Translations under genes and position numbers: made by a program | Notes under the pieces: model-generated | What the model was told of the DNA's origin: nothing | Databases searched by the model: none | What the model saw: the letters and a program-made list of their open reading frames with translations, nothing else | From: Cytophagales bacterium | GTDB lineage: Bacteria; Bacteroidota; Bacteroidia; Cytophagales; Spirosomataceae | Direction of reading: 5' to 3' | NCBI GenBank assembly: GCA_028868395.1 | Contig: JAGWUO010000081.1 | Span: 1 to 6,025, forward strand | DNA: 6,025 nucleotides | Part shown: one piece after another, positions 1-6,025 of the stretch | Position numbering within the stretch: position 1 is the first letter of the stretch | Layout of the letters: every line of letters begins with the position of its first letter

Positions 1-294
1 CAAGTGGCGATTTTTGGTACAGATGTCAACCAAATATCTGAATTAATCGACGCAACGGTGAACCAAGTTTCTCGTGTGAACATAAACGCTCAATGCCAAC
101 GTGGACCGGACTCCTTCCCTTTCACAGGCCGCAAGGATTCTGCCGAAGGAACACTTTCGGTAACCGCAGCTTTACGTTCGTTCTCTATTCGTACGGTAGT
201 AGCGACCAAAGCAACTCAATCGAACAAAGATATCGTGAACGCGATCGTTGAAAATCAACAATCGAATTTCTTATCGACACGATTTATCTTGTAA
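1..294 (+). CDS. gapN: NADP-dependent glyceraldehyde-3-phosphate dehydrogenase (aldehyde dehydrogenase family), C-terminal fragment
   Basis: The frame is open from the first base of the window, so this is the last 97 residues of a gene that begins upstream; a GTG at position 4 is an internal valine, not a start. The segment RVNINAQCQRGPDSFPFTGR, followed by KDSAEGTLSV, is the conserved C-terminal end of aldehyde dehydrogenases of the non-phosphorylating GAPDH type (GapN / plant ALDH11-like), where the RG.D.FPF.G.K.S stretch follows the oligomerisation strand. The family oxidises glyceraldehyde 3-phosphate directly to 3-phosphoglycerate in the cytoplasm, yielding NADPH. The C-terminus (after about residue 65 of the fragment) carries an NK..V...I......FLST.FI tail that I associate with Bacteroidota members. 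The catalytic cysteine and cofactor site lie outside the window, so substrate is inferred from family resemblance; another aldehyde substrate is possible. It ends with tandem TAA stops, just before a strong hairpin terminator. Confidence 0.82.
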   Translation, partial: QVAIFGTDVNQISELIDATVNQVSRVNINAQCQRGPDSFPFTGRKDSAEGTLSVTAALRSFSIRTVVATKATQSNKDIVNAIVENQQSNFLSTRFIL

Positions 295-308
295 TAAGTA
301 AAAATTAT

Positions 309-345
309 AAAAAAAGGCCAGCGCTTACGTGCTGGCCTTTTTTTT
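309..345. terminator. Bidirectional intrinsic terminator between gapN and the ABC-F gene
   Basis: GGCCAGC (316-322) pairs perfectly with GCTGGCC (331-337). One C-G and one G-U pair can extend the stem inward to a TTAC loop. Seven A's (309-315) precede the stem and eight T's (338-345) follow it, so either strand gives a GC stem with a U-run. It sits 15 bp after the gapN stop and 9 bp past the ABC-F stop, the expected place for a terminator shared by two convergent genes. Confidence 0.93.
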
Positions 346-353
346 ATGACTCA

Positions 354-1997
<1,644 letters not shown>

Positions 1998-1998
1998 C

Positions 1999-2006
1999 TA
2001 ATTTTG
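1999..2006 (+). promoter_or_regulatory. Candidate -7 promoter element for the DUF3822-coaD transcript
   Basis: TAATTTTG matches TAnnTTTG and is the mirror of the element serving the ABC-F gene, separated from it by one base. It ends 48 bp before the DUF3822 ATG. A clear -33 TTG is missing. If it is used, the in-frame TTG at 2004 cannot be the DUF3822 start because it would lie inside the promoter. Confidence 0.42.
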
Positions 2007-2054
2007 GCACCGATTATCATATTTTTTTTGCAATTTCGAAACGAATTAGAGACT

Positions 2055-2660
2055 ATGGAACCCACAATTTCGGCCGAAACTTTGCATCTGCGCCTAAACG
2101 CTGAGAATTTCCGGGAGCAATTATTAGCTCACCCGAAAAAGGATATCCGAATTAAAACGGTACAGATTGAAATCTCTAATGAATATTTCCTTTTAATTCC
2201 CAATACCTTTGATTCTCCTACGTACCGCTTAGGCTTTCTTGAAAAAGCCTTAGGTGAACACGCATTAGTAGGAAAAGAAATACAACAACAAGACATTCCA
2301 GCAGAGGATGCGAACCTAGTCTTCTTAGTCCCAAGTGATTGGAAAGACCACATATCAGCACATTTCCCCCACGCGAAAATTAACTACACTCACACGTTAG
2401 CCTCGTGCTTACAACGAAATGATCAACAATTAACGCTGTTTATACAAGGGAAATTAGCATTTGCTAGCCTTTACCAAGGAAAAAAATTGCAATTAGCAAA
2501 TGTATATCCTTTCGAATCAGCCATTGAATTAGCCTTTTATTTGCAATCTATCAGAGATGCATTTTCTTTAAATTGGATCTTATACCCACCCCTGTTGGTA
2601 TCTGGATCAGAGGAAATTGCTGACGCATCACTCTATCAAATACCCTATGTCCAATCCTAA
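2055..2660 (+). CDS. DUF3822 family protein, shorter than usual
   Basis: A 201-residue soluble protein with no signal peptide or membrane helix. It fits DUF3822, a Bacteroidota family of unknown function that I recall as having an actin-like (ASKHA) fold. Recognisable landmarks are NLVFLVPSDW near 87-96, the FPHAKINYTHTLASCL stretch (104-119), the strand pattern QLTLFIQGKLAFASLYQGKKL (125-145, split across two strands), LANVYPFES (147-155) with FYL (161-163), and PPLLVSG (178-184). Family members as I remember them run about 250-270 residues and continue past LYQIPY with one more conserved block; here the protein stops at residue 201 and overlaps the coaD start by 14 bp. The ATG at 2055 is preferred over an in-frame TTG at 2004, which would add a 17-residue unrelated tail and fall inside a -7 motif. 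It is probably cotranscribed and translationally coupled with coaD. The family is assigned by pattern, and the function is unknown. Confidence 0.75.
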   Translation: MEPTISAETLHLRLNAENFREQLLAHPKKDIRIKTVQIEISNEYFLLIPNTFDSPTYRLGFLEKALGEHALVGKEIQQQDIPAEDANLVFLVPSDWKDHISAHFPHAKINYTHTLASCLQRNDQQLTLFIQGKLAFASLYQGKKLQLANVYPFESAIELAFYLQSIRDAFSLNWILYPPLLVSGSEEIADASLYQIPYVQS

Positions 2661-3105
2661 AAAAGCATTTTTCCCAGGTTCTTTTGATCCTTTCACGAAA
2701 GGGCACGAAGATATCGTACTTAGAGCTTTAGCATTATTTGATGAAGTGATTATAGGTATAGGCCAAAACTCCTCCAAATCGCGCTATTTCCCTTTAGAGA
2801 AAATGGAAGATTATATTCGCAAAACTTTTGAAGGAAAGCCCGTTTCCGTGGTGACTTATCAAAACTTAACAGCGAATGTAGCACATGAATATGGCGCTAA
2901 ATTTATCATTAGAGGATTACGCAACACCACTGATTTCGAATATGAAAACTCTATATCGCAAGTGAATAGACACATTCACAATGAATTAGAGACCGTATTC
3001 TTAATTACCTCGCCTCATTTAGCACCTATCAGTTCCACCATTATCCGTGATTTACACCGCTACGGAAGTCCTGTAGATCAATACTTGCCTTATAGGTTAG
3101 ACTAA
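2647..3105 (+). CDS. coaD: Pantetheine-phosphate adenylyltransferase
   Basis: CoaD transfers AMP from ATP to 4'-phosphopantetheine, giving dephospho-CoA, the penultimate cytoplasmic step of coenzyme A synthesis. At 152 residues it has the standard bacterial length. The nucleotidyltransferase motifs are intact: FPGSFDPFTKGH (9-20, with the T/HxGH signature as TKGH), the phosphate-binding loop IIRGLRNTTDFEYE (87-100), and ISSTIIRDL (128-136). The ATG at 2647-2649 places the GSFDPF motif at residue 11 as in other CoaD proteins; a TTG ten codons upstream would add an unconserved extension. The start lies inside the last 14 bp of the DUF3822 gene, with no Shine-Dalgarno sequence, so translation is probably coupled. 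Its 3' end overlaps the convergent NUDIX gene by 9 bp and no terminator follows. All key residues are present and identity is secure. Confidence 0.97.
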   Translation: MSNPKKAFFPGSFDPFTKGHEDIVLRALALFDEVIIGIGQNSSKSRYFPLEKMEDYIRKTFEGKPVSVVTYQNLTANVAHEYGAKFIIRGLRNTTDFEYENSISQVNRHIHNELETVFLITSPHLAPISSTIIRDLHRYGSPVDQYLPYRLD

Positions 3106-3777
3106 TTTCTGAAATTTTTCGATTACGTAACGAATCGAGGAGTAGGTATTGGTTAAAGCCTGTAGTTGCTTCTTCTCGTTCAACCATTCCACTTTCTCTA
3201 TACCTTCTTCCGTTTGCGGGATAAGTTTTCCAGTGAAATTAGTATTCATCGCATACCAACGTGTTTTCTTTAAAACCAACTTGTTCTTATGCGTATAGGT
3301 ATGGTAGGTAGTACAAATTTTATCGCCTAAAATTGCCTTTACATTACACTCTTCTTCTACTTCTCTAACTGCGGCTGTTTCAAATTTCTCGTTCTTCTCC
3401 AATTTACCTTTAGGAAGATCCCATTTCCCTAAACGATACATCCACAACACGTCTTTATCCTGATTAACCACTACTCCACCAGCAGCTTCCACTAGCTGAT
3501 ATAGTTTCACAATCTTCTGTTTAAAAAGCTTGCGGTCTTCCACAATGAGGTAAAGCGCGTGAAAATGAATACCCGATTTAGCATGCAAATTCATCAGAAT
3601 TTTCTCTACTTGATCTGTGCTTGCATTGATGATGCAGGTATGACCACTGAAGTTCTCCACCTTCAAAGGTGATAAACGAGCGTCTAGAACTAGATCAAAA
3701 TCCTCTTTAGATGGCATTTCTCCCAACTCCTTCTTCTTCACAATTCTGATCGGTCGATCATCAATAAAAATTACCAT
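3097..3777 (-). CDS. NUDIX hydrolase with about 95-residue N-terminal domain
   Basis: A 226-residue cytoplasmic protein. The Nudix fold occupies roughly residues 97-222. The Nudix box (124-146) has the order G124, E130, R138, E139, E142, E143, which supplies the metal-binding REUxEE core; the normally invariant glycine near its end is N145. The preceding GKWDLPKGKL (117-126) is the usual lead-in. Nudix enzymes hydrolyse nucleoside diphosphates linked to another group; the substrate here cannot be predicted. Residues 1-95 contain no motif I recognise; they resemble the N-terminal part of the NUDIX protein that commonly sits beside pyrE in Bacteroidota. The ATG at 3775-3777 is preferred to a TTG seven codons upstream because a -7 motif overlaps that TTG. 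The gene is divergent from pyrE across 92 bp of AT-rich DNA, and its last 9 bp overlap coaD. Confidence 0.87.
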   Translation of the reverse strand: MVIFIDDRPIRIVKKKELGEMPSKEDFDLVLDARLSPLKVENFSGHTCIINASTDQVEKILMNLHAKSGIHFHALYLIVEDRKLFKQKIVKLYQLVEAAGGVVVNQDKDVLWMYRLGKWDLPKGKLEKNEKFETAAVREVEEECNVKAILGDKICTTYHTYTHKNKLVLKKTRWYAMNTNFTGKLIPQTEEGIEKVEWLNEKKQLQALTNTYSSIRYVIEKFQKLV

Positions 3778-3795
3778 CTTTTCAATTTTGTGTGG

Positions 3796-3803
3796 CAAAA
3801 ATA
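3796..3803 (-). promoter_or_regulatory. Candidate -7 promoter element for the NUDIX gene
   Basis: The minus strand reads TATTTTTG, matching TAnnTTTG, 18 bp upstream of the ATG, so the leader would be only about 10-15 nt. A weak purine run (GAAAAG) directly precedes the ATG. No -33 TTG is visible at normal spacing. Confidence 0.42.
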
Positions 3804-3835
3804 GAATTAAATAGTGAAAGATAAACTGAATAAAT

Positions 3836-3843
3836 TATTTTTG
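3836..3843 (+). promoter_or_regulatory. Candidate -7 promoter element for pyrE
   Basis: TATTTTTG matches TAnnTTTG and ends 26 bp before the pyrE ATG, giving a leader of about 20 nt. No room remains for a transcription attenuator or a PyrR-type leader, so any pyrimidine control would have to act at initiation. No -33 TTG is visible upstream. Confidence 0.42.
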
Positions 3844-3869
3844 TAAATATAAATTCATAATCAGCCCTC

Positions 3870-4508
3870 ATGCAAAATTTGACGATTCCACAAGAAGTTG
3901 CCCAACACCTATTAAAGATTCAAGCTATCCAATTGCGCCCGGATCAACCTTTTACTTGGGCATCTGGCTGGAATTCTCCAATTTATTGTGACAACCGCGT
4001 TTCTTTGTCTTTTCCTGAGGTGCGTACTTATATCAAAAATTGCTTATCCGCAGCTGTAAAGGCCTATTTCCCACAAGCAGACATCATTGCTGGGGTGGCA
4101 ACCGCTGGAATTGCGCAAGGTGCATTGGTAGCAGATTTTTTAGACTTACCCTTTTGTTACGTTCGTCCTGAGCCTAAAAAACATGGAATGGGAAATCAAA
4201 TCGAAGGTAAAGTAGAAAAAGGCCAAAAAGTCGTTTTAATCGAAGACCTTATTTCCACAGGTGGAAGTTCATTAAAAGCAGCCGATGCCTTGAAAGAAGC
4301 TGGGGTTGAAGTGTTAGGTATGGTAGCTATCTTCACCTATGGTTTTGAAATCGCCTCAGATAATTTCAAAAATGCAAATATTCCCTTGTATACATTAAGC
4401 GACTATAATGCGCTAATTGAAGAGGCCGTCAAATTAAATTACGTAACGGAGACTCAATTATTAACCTTACAAGATTGGAGAGTTTCTCCCAGCACTTGGC
4501 GAAAATAA
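3870..4508 (+). CDS. pyrE: Orotate phosphoribosyltransferase
   Basis: PyrE joins orotate to PRPP, forming orotidine 5'-monophosphate and pyrophosphate, the fifth step of de novo UMP synthesis in the cytoplasm. At 212 residues the length is typical. The substrate-specificity segment FTWASGWNSPIYCDNR (28-43) binds orotate. The flexible catalytic loop RPEPKKHGMGNQIEG (99-113) holds K103, K104 and H105. The PRPP-binding motif VVLIEDLISTGGSS (121-134) includes the acidic pair E125-D126. The ATG at 3870 is the only sensible start; it lacks a Shine-Dalgarno sequence, as do its neighbours. There is no decarboxylase fusion: the protein ends shortly after the core fold. It is divergent from the NUDIX gene, and its TAA is immediately followed by the reverse-strand stop of dprA without a spacer or terminator. 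Confidence 0.97.
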   Translation: MQNLTIPQEVAQHLLKIQAIQLRPDQPFTWASGWNSPIYCDNRVSLSFPEVRTYIKNCLSAAVKAYFPQADIIAGVATAGIAQGALVADFLDLPFCYVRPEPKKHGMGNQIEGKVEKGQKVVLIEDLISTGGSSLKAADALKEAGVEVLGMVAIFTYGFEIASDNFKNANIPLYTLSDYNALIEEAVKLNYVTETQLLTLQDWRVSPSTWRK

Positions 4509-5576
4509 TTAAGCAAGCATATAACCATCGCCGTCTGTCGATTGTATCATCCCTTTTAATTCTAAATTCAACAGAATAAGAGCTAGTTCGTCTTGTTGAA
4601 TTTCGGAGCGTTGCAAAAGTTCATTGGAAGATAATTGCCCTTCCCGATGAAGTAATGAAATGATTGTGGATTCATTCAAGGTGAAAAGTTTTTGACTAAG
4701 CTCTGGGTGCAATGCTAATCGATCTTTTGCTTGCTCCCAATTCAATTCCTGCATAAAATCATCCCATGATGTATAAATCGTGGCCTTATTGTTGCGAATC
4801 AATAGATTACACCCTTTCGAAAATGGCCGATTTAAACTGCCGGGCACAGCGAAAACGGTTCGATGGTAATTAAGCGCATAATCTGCGGTGATGAGAGCCC
4901 CACCTTTTTCTGCGGCTTCCACCACCACGGTTGCATCTGAAAGTCCTGCAATAATGCGATTTCGAACCGGAAAATGGTAGGATGCCGGAGGAATGTGTGG
5001 GGCGTATTCTGAAAGCAAAGCACCGGTAGCTAATATTTGATCTACATACATTGCATTTTCATGCGGGTAAATGTGACGAAAACCGCCAGCTAATACGGCA
5101 ATGGTAGGAACATCAAATTTCAGACAAGCTTTGTGTAAAGCAATATCGATTCCTCTAGCAAAACCACTCACCAGCATAACCTCATCTTTAATGGCAGACT
5201 GAACTAGTTCCTCTGTTACTTTTTTACCGACATCACTCGCATGACGCGTACCTACTACAGCCACTATGCGGTGTGCATTTAAATCTGCCTTCCCTTTTTT
5301 AAAGAGAATCAGAGGGGAATCATACAAATCCTTAATCCGCTGAGGATATTCCGAATCTTCGAAATAAAGTATTTGAATTTGATCTTCCGCGCACAAAAGC
5401 ACCGTCTTTTCAGCTTCGCGTAAGGCTTCCGCTGCGAAAGGTTGATAAGAAGCTAATCGGAAAATATCTGGTAGATGAGGATAGAGCGAAGCGAGCTTTT
5501 TGCCTTTAACGGGACCTACCTCAGGAAGATAGGTTAAGGCAATTTGGTAAACGGATAAGGGATAGGTTGATTTCAT
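4509..5576 (-). CDS. dprA: DNA-processing protein DprA (Smf)
   Basis: DprA binds incoming single-stranded DNA during natural transformation and loads RecA onto it; it is also kept in species not known to be competent. The 355-residue protein has three parts: an N-terminal helical/HhH-like region (about 8-60, with LPEVGPVKGKKL at 17-28), the Rossmann-like DprA core (about 75-280), and a C-terminal winged-helix domain (about 297-355). Core motifs are VVGTRHAS (107-114), SGFARGID (137-144), GGFRHIYP (164-171), FPVRNRIIAGLS (202-213), KGGALITADYA (224-234) and VPGS (244-247). All expected motifs are present, with no frameshift. The ATG at 5574-5576 is chosen because the domain begins about eight residues in. 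It lies 25 bp downstream of the merR-type gene on the same strand and is probably in one operon with it. It converges on pyrE with adjacent stop codons. Confidence 0.96.
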   Translation of the reverse strand: MKSTYPLSVYQIALTYLPEVGPVKGKKLASLYPHLPDIFRLASYQPFAAEALREAEKTVLLCAEDQIQILYFEDSEYPQRIKDLYDSPLILFKKGKADLNAHRIVAVVGTRHASDVGKKVTEELVQSAIKDEVMLVSGFARGIDIALHKACLKFDVPTIAVLAGGFRHIYPHENAMYVDQILATGALLSEYAPHIPPASYHFPVRNRIIAGLSDATVVVEAAEKGGALITADYALNYHRTVFAVPGSLNRPFSKGCNLLIRNNKATIYTSWDDFMQELNWEQAKDRLALHPELSQKLFTLNESTIISLLHREGQLSSNELLQRSEIQQDELALILLNLELKGMIQSTDGDGYMLA

Positions 5577-5601
5577 CGGAGTAATTTTCCGAAACCTACA
5601 C

Positions 5602-5931
5602 CTATTCCATCTCTAAATCAGCCTTCATCCCTTGTAAAAAATCGCGAATATCAGTTAGTTGATTTATGATATTTTGGTGTGGATTTTTTTCCTTTCCTTT
5701 GAAATTCAAGGCTTGCTTTGCCCCTTCGATGGTCAGCCCCCGTTCGTCGATCAGGCTTACCAAAACCTTGATTTTTTCAATGTCTGCTGGGGTATATTTA
5801 CGAATACCTGAACCTGCACGCTTAGGCGATAAATGAGGGAATTGAGTCTCCCAATAACGAATCTTGGAAGTGTTCACCTTGAAAATGGCTGCTACCTCTG
5901 AAATTGAATAATATTGCTTGCTTAATTCCAT
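5602..5931 (-). CDS. Small MerR family transcriptional regulator
   Basis: A 109-residue protein with a MerR-type winged helix-turn-helix: YYSISEVAAIFKVNTSKIRYW (7-27, split as helix 1, turn and recognition helix) and the wing GIRKYTPADIEKI (42-54), followed by LIDERGLTIEGAKQAL (60-75). The last 30 residues form a short amphipathic helix (IINQLTDIRDFLQGM) suited to dimerisation. There is no effector domain and no cysteine anywhere, so metal or redox sensing of the classical MerR kind is excluded. It is the compact type common in Bacteroidota. The ATG at 5929-5931 is preferred; a TTG eleven codons upstream would add residues unlike the family and would run through a hairpin. dprA follows after 25 bp. 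Its targets are unknown; control of its own operon is a reasonable guess given the hairpin and dyads upstream. Confidence 0.88.
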   Translation of the reverse strand: MELSKQYYSISEVAAIFKVNTSKIRYWETQFPHLSPKRAGSGIRKYTPADIEKIKVLVSLIDERGLTIEGAKQALNFKGKEKNPHQNIINQLTDIRDFLQGMKADLEME

Positions 5932-5941
5932 CAATAATTTT

Positions 5942-5958
5942 AAACCCAAAATGGGCTT
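5942..5958 (-). other. Small hairpin in the presumed leader of the merR-type gene
   Basis: AAACCCA (5942-5948) and TGGGCTT (5952-5958) are complementary with one G-U pair around a 3-nt loop, giving a 7-bp stem 10 bp upstream of the ATG. There is no following T-run on either strand adequate for a terminator. It may modulate translation or mark a protein-binding dyad. Confidence 0.35.
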
Positions 5959-5973
5959 CTTCAAAAAATAGAC

Positions 5974-5981
5974 TTAATTTT
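5974..5981 (+). promoter_or_regulatory. Candidate outward-facing -7 promoter element
   Basis: TAATTTTG matches TAnnTTTG on the plus strand and points out of the right end of the window. This suggests a divergent gene starting beyond 6025. No open frame of note begins on the plus strand before the window ends. No -33 TTG is seen at normal spacing. Confidence 0.3.
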
Positions 5982-6002
5982 GTGATTCCATTTATCAGGA
6001 CT

Positions 6003-6023
6003 CCTTTAGTAAAAATACAAAGG
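6003..6023. repeat. Imperfect inverted repeat at the right window edge
   Basis: CCTTT (6003-6007) pairs with AAAGG (6019-6023), and GTA (6009-6011) pairs with TAC (6016-6018); one bulged A (6008) and an AAAA loop complete an 8-bp hairpin. It lies about 70 bp upstream of the merR-type gene and downstream of an outward -7 motif. It could be an operator or leader structure for a gene outside the window. Confidence 0.3.
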
Positions 6024-6025
6024 TT

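Noticed and set aside
1..294. A complete 96-residue gene starting at the GTG at position 4
   Set aside because: The frame is open to the window edge and the protein is plainly the C-terminal end of a roughly 500-residue aldehyde dehydrogenase.
2004..2054. Upstream TTG start for DUF3822
   Set aside because: The 17 added residues are unlike the family and the TTG lies within the candidate -7 promoter element and the dyad.
2129..2353. A 74-codon minus-strand open frame inside DUF3822
   Set aside because: Antisense shadow of the real gene; its composition is serine/lysine/cysteine-rich in the manner of reversed coding sequence and it has no start context.
4832..5023. A 63-codon minus-strand open frame within dprA
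   Set aside because: It is an out-of-frame reading of the conserved DprA core, whose own frame carries every family motif.
5932..5964. Upstream TTG start for the merR-type gene
   Set aside because: The added residues do not match the short N-termini of this family, and the region forms a leader hairpin; the ATG at 5931 fits family length.

Overview
The window looks like an ordinary chromosomal core segment of a Bacteroidota bacterium, most likely a Cytophagales-type member (the order is inference). The evidence is fourfold. DUF3822 is a family essentially confined to this phylum. The small MerR-like protein and the ABC-F protein are of the Bacteroidota type. The gene starts almost all lack a purine-rich Shine-Dalgarno sequence. 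The short AT-rich intergenic regions carry octamers matching the Bacteroidota -7 promoter consensus TAnnTTTG. Base composition is AT-rich and even across the window. I see no tRNA, rRNA, CRISPR array, insertion sequence, integrase or other sign of a mobile region.

Layout: 1-294 (+) is the C-terminal end of an aldehyde dehydrogenase of the NADP-dependent, non-phosphorylating glyceraldehyde-3-phosphate dehydrogenase type. A symmetric hairpin at 309-345 can terminate both this gene and the convergent ABC-F gene (354-1967, -). An 87-bp divergent region with a striking 12-bp-arm dyad (1986-2011) separates the ABC-F gene from DUF3822 (2055-2660, +), which overlaps coaD (2647-3105, +) by 14 bp. coaD converges on and overlaps by 9 bp a NUDIX hydrolase gene (3097-3777, -), which is divergent from pyrE (3870-4508, +). 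pyrE abuts the stop codon of dprA (4509-5576, -) with no spacer. dprA lies 25 bp downstream of a small merR-type regulator gene (5602-5931, -). The last 94 bp are non-coding and hold a leader hairpin, an outward-pointing -7 motif and a dyad at the window edge.

Functionally the window is a mix of housekeeping roles: triose oxidation/NADPH supply (gapN), ribosome-associated ATPase (ABC-F), coenzyme A synthesis (coaD), UMP synthesis (pyrE), nucleotide-derivative hydrolysis (NUDIX), and ssDNA handling in transformation/recombination (dprA) with a candidate regulator (merR). Transcription units flip direction repeatedly. Only one of the three convergent junctions has a visible terminator; the other two (coaD/NUDIX and pyrE/dprA) overlap or abut.

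I found no convincing undescribed system. The observations most worth a second look are: the asymmetric ABC-F protein with one canonical and one degenerate composite ATP site; the dyad that places two divergent -7 motifs back to back; the short DUF3822 protein running into coaD; and the merR-dprA pair with its leader hairpin.
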